Assembly: GCA_036785705.1 (NCBI GenBank)
Contig: JAWUZG010000056.1
Location: 18,854,501 to 18,918,500 of the forward strand
Direction of reading: 5' to 3'
DNA: 64,000 nucleotides
From: Acanthornis magna
Taxonomy: Eukaryota > Chordata > Aves > Passeriformes > Acanthizidae
A program made the position numbers and the translations under genes. The first letter of the stretch is position 1, and each line of letters opens with the position of its first letter. Below the pieces are notes generated by a model. That model saw only the letters and a program-made list of their open reading frames with translations, did not search any database and was not told where the DNA came from. This document shows, piece by piece, positions 1-12,200 of this stretch.

Positions 1-290
1 GCGTGTGCTGCTGGTGCCCCGCTCGGGACAGCCGCGGGGATGCCCGCGGGACGCGGCGCGGGTGCGGCTGAGCCGAGCCCAGGACGCCCTGGGCACGCTG
101 CTGGTCTCCGGCGGGATCTACCTGGAGTCGCTGGCGCCGGGCGGGGGCCGGGCCCGGGGCAGCGTCCTGCCGGGAGCCTGGGCGGAGTAAGTGCGGGGCA
201 GGGGGCGGCCGGGAGGGACCCCGGCCCGTGTGCTGTGGGGGCTGCGGCCCCGCTGGAAATGGGAGCTCTCCGCAGGGCCGCGGGGGTGCT
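1..290 (+). promoter_or_regulatory. CpG-rich 5' end of SPG11 (exon 1 and start of intron 1)
   Basis: The first 290 bases are very GC- and CpG-rich, then composition falls quickly. This fits the downstream flank of a CpG-island promoter whose core and start codon lie left of the window. The exon 1 donor is a full GTAAGT at 187-192. Confidence 0.55.
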
Positions 291-3200
291 GTGCCGGCTC
301 TGCCTCCTTAGCTGGGTGCGTTCACTGCAGCTGCTCCAAAAGCCGAAGCGACCAAAAGGGTTTGTCTGTCAGGCTGTTGGCTCCACCGGGGCCAGCCCGG
401 GGTGACACTCGGCCATCACATGATGGCTTTGACATCTGCTTCAGCAACTTCGGCGCTGAGCCAGAGCCACTGTCGCGGTTTAGAGCTGAGCACCTGCAGT
501 GTCCAGCAGCACCCGCACTGTGCAGAGACTCGCACAATCCCAGGCTGGTTCCCTCGGGCTGGGAGGGACCCTAAACCCACCCGTGCCACCCTTGCCATGG
601 CAGGGACACCGTGCACTGTCCCAGAGTGCTCCAAGCCCCAGTGCCCAGCCTGGCCGGGACCATTCCAGGGATGGGGAGTGTTTCAGTGCTGTACAGGGCT
701 CTGCTCTCTGCTCTGCCCCATCCCCATCACCCCAGAGCAGCTGTGGCACACCTGGAGAGTTCCTCAGCCCAACAACAGGGGAACATCTGGGAATGGGCAT
801 TGTGTTCTGCTGTCCCTCGCTGGCAGAGCTCGTGTTCCCCGTCCTGGAAATCCCGAAGCAGAGCATCCCTCGTGTCCTGCGTGACCACAGGGAAAACCAC
901 AGGAGGATGGAAACCCCTTTGTGCTAGAGAGAAGGGGTGGGGATTCCTCAGGCTCTGTCCTGCCAAGGATGGAGCAGTTCCAGCGCTGGGAGGGACAGGG
1001 TGACAGCAGAACCTTTACTGCTGAAGTGAGAGTGGTGCTGTCCATCAGCAGTGCAGAGCTGTTCAGTGCGGAAATGGGGAAAGGGAATAAAGCCAATAAA
1101 CCTGAATGTTGTATCTTCAGCTTCCTGTGGGACAGCGCAGAAGATGTGCAATCAAACAAGACAAAGCTCCTGGCTCTTGGTCAAAGTCATGAACTATTTG
1201 TCTATGAATTCAGTGTGGAAGATGGAAAACACAACCCGAATTCCCTGCACAGTTGTAAGGAAGAGACAATTAAAAAGCTCCTGGAAGCTAAAAACATTAG
1301 TGAGTAAATGTCAATGTGTTCCATGTGTGAAATTACCGCTGGTCTGGTTCTGCTGCTCCTGGTGGCAGTGAGATTGAGCACTGGGGAAGTGTTGGTACCT
1401 CCACACTGATCCAGTGTGATCTGCAGGATTAATGGACTTGAAAAATAATAGGTACATGTCTGTATTCAAAGGTAGCCTTGTTAGAGATAATTAAGCTCTT
1501 GTCGGGTCATGTTTGGGTGATATGAAGTTAAAAGTAAATTTTAATAAAATATGTGCAACCCTGCTCTCTCAAATTGTAACTTTAATATTAGAACTGAGGG
1601 GAAGAAAACAGAGACGAGGCCCTTCAATAATCCTGCAAAGACTAATTAAACATTTAACCTTGTATTTTTTGATTAGCAAACATAATGTGCAGTTAGAATG
1701 AGCCTTTTCAGGACTTTTGGTGTTTTATGTGTTCTTAAACAGCTTCCCTTCCTAAAATATTTTATTTCCAAAGTTTGTGGCTTTTCTTCTCAGTGCTGGC
1801 TGAAATATTATTTTGTGCTGATTTTTTGTGTTCTTCATAGTATCGTCCACTGAAAAAGCCACATGAAAAGTTTTAGGAAATTGTTCTAGACTTAGTGCCC
1901 GTGACACAGAGAGAGAGATTTAAAAGCAACCACCCCAACTCAGTCCCAAATTCTGTTAAGATGGTAATAGGGGTGATGAATTTGAGCTGTTGTTTTCTTG
2001 GGATTCCTTTACAAATCAAAAGTCCAAGCTGGCTGTAATCCAAAATCTAAATACCTTTAAATTTGCAGGTTTGCCTTCAGTTTTCTCTGTGAAGATTCTG
2101 TCTTTTGGAAACAGCAAGTGCAAACTTCTGCTCAACCAGTTTATCCTTGTGCACCTGACCTTTCCTGGGGGAGACTCACCCTCCGAGACGTGTGACTGCT
2201 TCACCTTGGATCTGCCTCCAGGAGCTGTGGGGAGAATAACAGATGCCCAGTTCTGCAGGGGGATCCTGTTCCTGCTGGACAGTGCTGGCTGGATTTGTAT
2301 CCTTTGCAGGAGAGATGAGCTCTCAGGGAAATATCCTGGTTATGGTAGTGAAAGTGCCATGGCTGTGTGTCCAGCGTTTCTCAGCACCCCACTGGAGATC
2401 TGTTTCCCTCAGGATCGATGGGTTTCATTAATGGGTTTGATTCATGGATCTGTCATAACAGGCTGACATCTCCTGTCACCTGATTCCTTAATTAAAGTAG
2501 AAACGATCTGCAGGTACACAGGGAGCCAGATTTGTGTGTAGGGATGAGCAGGGGCTCAGGGCTGTCAGTTCCACCAGCTGCTGGATTTAACCTGTTCCTG
2601 CTGGATTTAACCTGTTCCTGCTGGATTTAACCTGTCCTGCTGCATTTAACCTGTCCTGCTCATCTTCTCTGACACATGAAAGCACAATAAAGTCAGGTTG
2701 CCTTCCCCTCCTCTCAGCCCAAATTCACCACCTTCCCCTCCTGTGTAACTTCTCTGTTGGACCCTCCCAGGCCTGGGCTTTTCCTTGATGCTGTTTACAG
2801 ACATATTTGACTGCTCTGATGGTGCCACCTTAGGGAAGGTCAGCGTAGCCCTGGGAGCAGGGCAGGGGGAGGGCCCAGCCCCCATGTCCCCCCTGGCTGC
2901 CCTGGCAGTGTCCCCTGACCTCGGCGTGGCCGTGGTGACCAACACCTGCCACCGTGCCCTCGCTGTGCAGCTCAACGCCTACTTCAGGTACAGTTCCAGG
3001 GGAGGCTTTGGGCTGAGCTGACCTTCACTAGTCCCTAATCTTGGGCTTGGACTCGTGGGGGTGCTGGCAGCTTTCCATTCTGAGTTCTGTGCTAGAGCAG
3101 AAATTTCCTCTTTGTTCAAAGATTGTCCTTTCATTATCTGCTCCAGTTTACACTCTGTCACTTTAAAAAAGGAAAATATATCTATAACATCTCTTTATTT

Positions 3201-6200
3201 TAATTTATCTATTAACAAACAGATAAACTTTGTCTTGCGCTTCCTATTTTTTCCAGGAAGATGAGGTGCTCTCAGTGCTAGGGGTGGGTGGTACCACCTT
3301 TGAGAAATGCTGTGGGGTATGGAATTATCAAACTCTGCTGGTACAGCTGTGCTGATTTAGCTTGATGAATTAGGGCCAGGTGGTAATTAAGAGCTGGTAT
3401 CCAGCTCAAAGGAAGGAGCATCAGGTTTTGATGGCTCACCTGTTACCCTGAGAGAAAACTGCTTCACTGAGAGCTCCTGGAGGAGTTCAACTTAAAAAAA
3501 TCTTAAATCATGTGAGAAAGGTGAAATTTTGTATTTCTTTCTTTACAGACAGTTCCCTGAGCATTTGCTGTGTAAGAGAGATCCTGAAAATCTTCCAGTG
3601 AAGCCTCCTGAGGGAGTGGATGAGGATGACCTGGCCAGCTCTGAGCACAGCATGGAGCTCCTGCCGTCACCTTTCCGCACGGACAGGTACAGAAGGGAAA
3701 TGCCTCCTGACACAGGCTGGGCTTTGCCTCCTTTGGATCATTGATAATAAACTGCTGATTTGTTTTTTCAGTTGTTATTGTGACAGGTATAATCTGCCCA
3801 TTCTGCTGTAAATCCTTTGAATTTAGGATGGGCTGAGACAACTTTAGGTACATTGAACAGCTTCCAAGCAGTAATTGCTGCCTTGGGGTTACCTTTAAGT
3901 CTTAGAGTATTGATACTAATAAAACATGTGAATTCTAGTTTGATGCATAGGTGAGACTCAGTCCTGGAATTAATTCTGTTCTACTGTATTTTAATTGTTG
4001 GGGCATTTTCTATGAGGAGAAGAAACTTTTCTGCTAAAAATGCTGAATATGGACATTGTCAGCTAATGCAGCTGTGATCACTCAGGGAGTATTTAAATGA
4101 AAATAAACAGGCCACGTTAAGGTTAAAATGCAGGGTGCTGGGTGGATTTTATAAGCTTAAAAATTTTTTAAGTGTTTTATTTAACTGAGAGAGCTTTATC
4201 TGCCTTGGAGTAATGCCTGGTGTCATAGGTGGCTGCTGTCCTCTCCCCAGGTCCTGGAAGGCACACTTATCCTCCCTGTGGGACAGAGTGAGGAGGAGAA
4301 GAACACCACGTTCTCCAGATTCGGTGACTGACTTGAATTTGCCTTGGTATCAGTTTTTTACCCATCTGGAAGATCACGATGCTGAGATCTGTGAGGATCC
4401 AGAGAAGATGGTGGCCTTTGTTCCCCGGGCTGCTACGTGGGCAGCTTCCCGAGCGCTGCACAGGCAGGGCACAGCCCGTGGGGCTGCGGGACAGCAGTGG
4501 GCACAAATCCCCGCGGGAGCACCGGAGCAGGTGCTGAAAGTGGAGTGCAAGCTGGTGACTGGAGCCGCAGCCGTGTTCGTGGTGCTGGCCCGGGACACGG
4601 GGCTGTCTCTGGCCCTCTGGGATTTCGAGTCCCAGGACATGACGTGTTCCCCTTTCGGCAGCGGCAGTGTTTATGTGGAGTGCAGTGCTCAGCTGCCGCT
4701 GTGTCTGCTGCTCACAGGTGAGGGCTCACACGCTCCTTTGGGGTTTTTGGTGTTCTGCCTGCTTGCCTGGCTGCTCTTGGCTCATTTCTCTTGCATTCCT
4801 ATTGCAATAGAATGCTGACAGGTGAGGGCACATACACTTGTTTGGGGTTTTAGTGTTCTACCTGCTTGCCTGGCTGCTCTTGGCTCATTTCTCTTGCATT
4901 CCTATTGCAATAGAATGCTGACAGGTGAGGGCACATACACTTGTTTGGGGTTTTAGTGTTCTACCTGCTTGCCTGGCTGCTCTTGGCTCATTTCTCTTGC
5001 ATTCCTATTGCAATAGAATGCTGACAGGTGAGGGCTCACACACTCTTTTGGGGTTTTTAGTGTTCTGCCTGCTTGCCTGGCTGCTCTTGGCTCATTTCTC
5101 TTGCATTCCTGCTTGGGTGAAATCCCAAGGGAGCTGCTGCAGCTTTGCCCCACTCTTTTGGAAGCAGCAGAGGATAGAAACGCTGCTGCCCAGCAAGCGG
5201 CTGATCTCTAATTGTGGCTTGGTTGTGTCGTTTAGAGCAGGGTCTGTCCCTGGTCCTGTTCGGTTTGACTCGGGAGGAGTTTCTGACCAGGCTGATGATG
5301 TTCGGCAGCGCCGCAGCCGTGGATTCCGTGTGTCACCTCAATGGGTGGGAGAGGTGCTCCATTCCCCTCCACGCCCTCGAGGTAAGGAGAGCTGGCTCAC
5401 GTCTTGCAAATAGTAAATAGCAAATAGCAAATGCTTCTTTCAAGTGCTGAGTGCAGTTCAGGAATGTTAGTGTGGGTTTAGACACAATTAAAAGTATACC
5501 TCAAAGCTAGGGGCAAAAGGAAGTGGTTTGGGTATTAAATAAACAATAGAACCCCAAGCAGATGAGTAACCCACAAGAAGGAATACAACAACAAAGTGAA
5601 TGCACATTAATAAAATTAAACAGAATAAAGCAGTGCTCAAAATTCCCTCTTTATTGGACCCAAAAGCATTTTTGCCAATTTCTGCGGCAGTTCTTGTCCT
5701 CTTGCAAAATATCAAATATTAAAACAAGTCCTTGGAACTAGATTTTTGTGTTTATTATCCCGTTCTTATAAAATTGCTGTAAACTTCTCCAAAGTCCTGA
5801 TTTTCATAGTATTTACTTTGTATTGCTGCAATAACATTTTATTGTGTGAAGGTGGCAGGGTTTGAGCAGAGCCTGCTGAAGGAGCCTGGCAGGTCCTGAA
5901 CAGGTCACTTTGTTATTTCAGGCTGCAGGTGGTGCACACATAGTTTAAATTCCTTCTGTTTTTCTGCAGTTTGTCACTCAGGATAGGGTGAGAATCCCAG
6001 CAGTAAGTGTACAGTGTATGGTTTAGAATCCACGCTTAGTTATTCTGCTGTATGTTTGTCTAGGCAGGTTTGGAAAATCGCCAGCTGGACACCGTGGATT
6101 TGTTTTTAAAGAGCAAAGAAAGTGTTTTCAGTCTCTCTGCGCCCTGCCCCGAGCACTCTGAGGCTGGTGCCTCCCAGACCTACCTGAGAAGTAAGTGAAG

Positions 6201-9200
6201 CACTGCAGCTGACAGAGGTTTATTTATTCCCTCTCTCTGTGGCTGTGTGTGAACTCTCTCTGAAACCACTGCAGATCTGGAGGAGCTCCGGCCAGCTCTG
6301 AACTTGCTCTGCTCAGCAATCCAAGACAACGATCTGGAGCCTCACAGCAAACAGTTCTCTGAGCAGCTCCTGAACCTCACCCTGACTTTCCTGACCAAGC
6401 AGCTGGAGGAAATCTTTGTGCACACAGAGGGTAAGATCACTCATGCTGGGTCGTATCTAGTACTGTGCCATTATTTAGGGAAGTAAGAACAGATAATTAT
6501 TTTAATTAAAAGCTTAAATTTGCCTAGAATTAACATAAAAGTACTTGAATTAAGTGAGTGAAAGAGGTTCATCCCTGCATTTTAGATTGGGCTTACCTGA
6601 CTAATAATTGGTTGGATTAATAAAAATTTCAATTCTCATTTACTGAGGGCAAACGCCTCAGTGAGGGCAAGGAGCTCTGGTGGGGTTGTGGCCAGACTAA
6701 TAATTGGTTGGATTAATAAAAGTTTCAGTTGTCATTTACTGAGGGAAAGCCCCCAGTGAGGGCAGGGAGCTCTGACAGGGCTGTGGCTGTGTCCTGGCTC
6801 CTGACAGGGCACTGAGAGTGCTGAGCTGTGCCACTGCCTGTGCAGGGGCAAGAGCTGATGTGCCCTTCCCTCTGAGGGTTTCTGTTTGTGAATCAGGACA
6901 TTTATTAATTCAGCATTGCTAAACATTGAAATCCTGTTTGTTCATTGCCATTTAACTGGTGTCTTGGATGCTCTTGGCAGAACCTGATGAATTCCTGCAG
7001 AAGGCTGCAGATATTTTAACTGATTACATTATTAAACTGAGAAAATTCCTGAGGAAATATCCTCGACCACAAATGACCCCAGGGCACACAGGAGCTGACC
7101 TGGATGAAGACCTGCCTGAGATAGAAGAGAGCCAAGAATGGGAAAAAATGACACCAGAGGTAAAAATGAGTAATCTGGTTTTCACTACTGTTGTTAAGTT
7201 TATTTAAGGAGGTCATTAATGTGGAAATGTCTTAAAGTATTGGGGAAGAAAATCAAGATAGGGATTATAAAGACATCAGTTTGTTTCATGTTTTTCCCTT
7301 CAGGAAGTCATTGCTGAGGCCATCCTGAGCAACAAAATACCAGAGGCCCAGATCTTCTTCCGAAGGCGCCAGCATCCTGCTGAGAGTCTCCAGGAGTTCA
7401 TCCAGACGGGTCTGAGCCTGGTCTATGACTGCCTGCTGAAGGACAACACCAGGGGGGCCTCAGAGCTGCTCAGGAATATGGTGAGAGGTGTTTGGGCATC
7501 TCTTGTTTGTGCCTCAGGAGGTGCAGGAGGAGGGCAGCTCCTAGGGGTGCCATGGCTGTATTGATTGCACCAGGAGCAGGAGGAATGGCAGGGAAATTCC
7601 CCGGTTTGAGTAGTAATTCTGATTGCTGAGGGAGCCTGTGCTGGGTGCAGATTGATTGCACCAGGAGCAGGAGGAATGGCAGGGAAAATCCCCTGTTTGA
7701 GTAGTAATTCTGATTGCTGAGGGAGCCTGTGCTGGGTGCGTGGTGGCTGAATGCTGAGCAGCAGTGGGAGGGAGCTCTGCCTGGGGAGGTGTCCCAGGCT
7801 TTGTCCCCAGCTGCTGGGGACATCAGCACGTCCCTGGAGGAGCTGCTGCAGCGACTCACACACGTTTGTAAGGGTTGGGGGTTTGGAGCAAAGCAGCTGT
7901 GTTTAGTGTGGATTTACTCTTCTCAGTGTATTCTGGGGGCACATTTTACACTTCGCATGCACTGAGTGTCTTCTTTGCGCCAGGGCTTCGATGTGCAGCA
8001 GGAACTGCACAAGATCTGCTTCCACACAGAGGACAAACACATCCGGGACCTGCTGGTGAGTGCAGCAAAGGCTTTTTCAGTGCAGCTCTCGGGCCTGAAG
8101 CCTTGTGTGTGTTTGTCCCTGCATCCTTCCTGTAGTTCCTGGAGCATCCCTGCTCCTTTGTGTGTGCAGTTAGAGTGCAGAGGTGTCACAATGCCATTTC
8201 TTTGTCCCTCTGATCACTTCTCACCCAGTCTGGAGTGCTCTTGTCATTTAAGGGTATTGCCCTCTGCTTCCAGCATCCTCTTTCTACAGTTGGTTAATTG
8301 TTTGCGCTTGCAGGATCATTTACAACTCGAATATATTAAAGGTAGATGAAAATTGGAGGTAATACGTTAACAATTGGAGGTAATACTTTAATTATAATTA
8401 AAGGTGAAAGTGTTACGAGAAGAAAATTATTTTTCTGAAAAAGAGAAGAAAGTGATAGACTTCGTGCATCAGGTTGAAAGCCTTTACTCCGAATCCTTCG
8501 AGGAAAATGGAGAGACTCAGTCTCTTTCCAGGTAATGTGGGTAATTAATTTTAATTATTAATTAATAACATTAATAGGGTATAAAATGTGTTTGATTCTA
8601 CATTCTGTATGATTTACTGCACTAAGAAATACAGTCTTTAATTTCATTAATTTCACACTGGTCTTTGTTTGCTGAAATCAGGGTCAATGTGGGGACTGAG
8701 CAGTTTTCTCATTCATGTGACAGTTGCTGTCATGTTCTCTCCAGACTAAGTCATGACAAACTGTTGTGAGGGTGACAGAACCCTTCTGCTTCAAATGAAG
8801 CATTTTCAATAGCTAATAATATTAGTATTACTACTCAAATAATTATTTATGTTCAGATGGAATGTTTGCTTTATTTTTGATCCATGCTGTCTGTAATACT
8901 GCAAACTACATAACCTAGAAAACCCTTTTACAGTTAAATAATTGTAAAACAAATAACTGTAGTGATACTTATGATTTGTTTAAAAATGAGGTCATTCTTT
9001 AGTTCTCAAACATTTGGCTCAGGTCAGTCCCTCTGGAACTCGTAACGTTTTCAAGTTACACTTGAAATGGAGTGGTAGTGAAATGGTTAGGCTGGGAGTG
9101 TTCACTCGAGAGCCCTAAAGCCCCCTGTGCCACCCTTTGCAGCTGGAGGAGGGGGCGGGAGCTGTCCCCAGCCCTGGGTGACCCTAAAGCCCCTCTGCCC

Positions 9201-12200
9201 CACCCTTTGCAGCTGGAGGAGGGAGCAGGAGCTGTCCCCAGCCCTGGGTGACCCTAAAGCCCCCTGTGCCACCCTTTGCAGCTGGAGGAGGGGGTGGGAG
9301 CTGTCCCCAGCCCTGGGTGACCCTAAAGCCCCTCTGCCCCACCCTTTGCAGCTGGAGGAGGGAGCAGGAGCTGTCCCCAGCCCTGGGTGACCCTAAAGCC
9401 CCTCTGCCCCACCCTTTGCAGCAGCTGGAGGAGCGGGTGGGAGCTGTCCCCAGCCCTGGGTGACCCTAAAGCCCCCCTGTGCCACCCTTTGCAGCTGGAG
9501 GAGGGAGCAGGAGCTGTCCCCAGCCCTGGGTGACCCTAAAGCCCCCTGTGCCACCCTTTGCAGCTGGAGCAGCTGGCGGAGGAAGCAGGAGCTGTCCCCA
9601 GCCCTGGGCTGGCCCGCGGCTCACGGCAGGAGGCTCAGGCTGATGTTCAGCTGGGCTCACGGGTGGGATGAGCTGACCCAGGAGATGATTCTGCTGCCCC
9701 GGAAACCTCGGCAAGGCAAGTGCCCTGGGGCTGGGGGTTAAGGTGTGTTCGGTGTGGCACACAGCCACCGTGTGGGGGTGGCGTGGACAGTGTAAAGCTC
9801 CCCGGGGGTCACTTACATCTGTCCCTGGAAGTGGGTGACGATGGTCTCGCCCTGCTGCGTCCTGGGTCCGTGCTGTTCTGTAGAGAGGGCTTGGGAGCAG
9901 CTGGGAGGGACTTGCCCAAGGCATGGCCACGGGTAAATGCCATCCTCTGCCACGTTCTGTCCCTTGATCTCAGCACCGTATTGGCAACTGTTCATTAAAA
10001 ATTGGAACCTGGAGGGACAGGCCAAGGGGGAATGGCTTCCCACTGCCAGAGGGCAGGGATGGATGGGATATTGGGATGGAATTGTTCCCTGGGAGGGTGG
10101 GCAGGCCCTGGCACAGGTGCCCAGAGAAGCTGTGGCTGCCCCTGGATCCCTGGCAGTGCCTGAGGTTGGACAGGGCTGGGAGCAGCCTGGGACAGTGGGA
10201 GGTGACCCTGCCCATGGCACTGATGGCCTTTAAGGTCCCTCCCAACCCACACCATCCCACACTTCTGTGTGTAACAAAACACAGGATTTCCCTCAGAAGT
10301 GCTCGTTCGTGCTGCTTTCATCCGTTTGCCTTTTTCAAACCCAGAGCTCAAGACCTGCAATGCTGAGGTTCTGTGGATGCACTTGACAGCCCAGCACGAC
10401 TGGTTTAGCATTTGTTCCTGGATCGAGGAGTCAGAGCCCAGCCAGGCCGAGTGTGGCCAAGCTGCCTGGCCCCCCCTGAGCCCTGACATCGTCGACAGGA
10501 GCACACTGTGCAGCTCCTACATGAGACAGGACATCCTGACCAAGCTGGCCAGGTAGGGCCCTCGGGCCTTTTCACTCTCCCTAGCTCGTGTGGAGCCAAA
10601 ATCAAATAGTTAGAGAAGGCAAGAAATATTATTATCATTATTGTTATTATTATTATTATTGTTGTTGTTGTTGTTGTTATTATTAATTTTTATATTTATT
10701 TTTTTGGAAATAGCATGAATCCATTGATAAATGTAATTTTAGTCTTGCACTTTCAGTTATCTGAAAACAGTAAGAACCATGAGAGCAAGAGCAATCCTCC
10801 CTCAGCCCTTGGATGTTTCCCAGGGATTATATTCCTGATGCAAACTTAATGCAAGAGAGGGAATTCTGAGTTCACACAGAGCATTTCACTGCTCACACCT
10901 CATTCTCTGCAGTGACCTGGAGTAACCACAGCTAGTGTTTGTTTGGGCACTACCAGACAGATTTTGGCACACTGTGTTTGCCTCAGCAGGGAATTAATCC
11001 CTGGGAAGGAAAGGTCTCTCATTTTGAGCTGAGAACACCCATCAGAACCTGTGAAAGAGAACTGTGTGATCAGCCTCTCTGCTTTTTCTCCTTTCTGACA
11101 GAAAGGGAATTTTTGTCCGTTCCGAGCTGGAAGATTTCGAGCTCCTGCTCCAGAGATTGTGGTGCCTTGGGGGAGTCCTGCAGAGTCCTCCCCCTGTTCC
11201 AAAACACAGCACTGCCAGTGGCCTGGACTTCCATGCTCGGTTTGTGCTGCACTGCCTGGAGCACAGCCTGCAGTACCTGCTCTACACTTACCTGGACTAT
11301 TTCAGGTAGGAATGTTTGCCCTCCCTCATGTCCCACGAGGCATCCCAGATTTAAAGGAGGAAACACAATCTGAACAGTTGGTGGGGAGAGTTTTCCTCAG
11401 CCCTAGCAGTGTCATTTAACAAAAACTCTGGGGCAGAGTATGAGATTTGAAGCTGTATTTTGAAGCTTTATTCAGATTGTCTTAATATTAATTTGTGTGT
11501 CAGTCATAAAAGGAAACAACTACATTTGTAATGAGTATATTGCTGTAAGCAATACAATCCTAAGTGAGCCAAGACAAGGCTCTTCAGAAACTCAGAATTT
11601 ACAGAATTCAGAAACTCTCTTAAGCACAAGTGGGAGTTGACTCCTGATATGTTCACAAATAAGGAAATTGCTGGTTTCCTCCTAAACTAGGATTAGTTGG
11701 GATTTGGAGGTAGTACCAGTATTAGGTATTGGAACTGCGTGAATGCTTTCCACTTAATGACACTTGGCAATTAAAATTTCTGTGACTCCAGTCTAACACT
11801 GGAATTATCAGAAAGGTAGAAGTGGACCAGGAAAAAAGCCAACACATCGTTTTCTGGTTGTTTGTCTAACCAGCTGTAGTTGGCATAACAAATGCTCCCA
11901 GTCTTTAATGTTGTGTCCCGTCAGTGGTTACAAATCCTGTATTTTCACTGTGCTGTTCATTTATTTCAGTCTAACCCCTTCAAACTGCCCTATTCTGGAC
12001 AGCAAGGAGCTGCACGAAGCACACCCGTGGTTTGAGTTCCTTGTGCAGTGCCGAGGGGTCGCCAGCAATCCCCGAGGTAGGAGCCTGGCTGGAACCTACC
12101 CCCTGGTAGGAACCTGGAGAGGAGCTGATGTTTGTGCTCCAGCTCAGGGCTGGGCACAGCTGATTAAACCTCTGCTCTGCTGCAAACCTTCCTTTGGCCA

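Noticed and set aside
2080..2296. Alternative exon 3 acceptor after CCTTCAG at 2080
   Set aside because: It is also in frame, but the acceptor at 2068 gives a length closer to the human protein. RNA reads would settle it.
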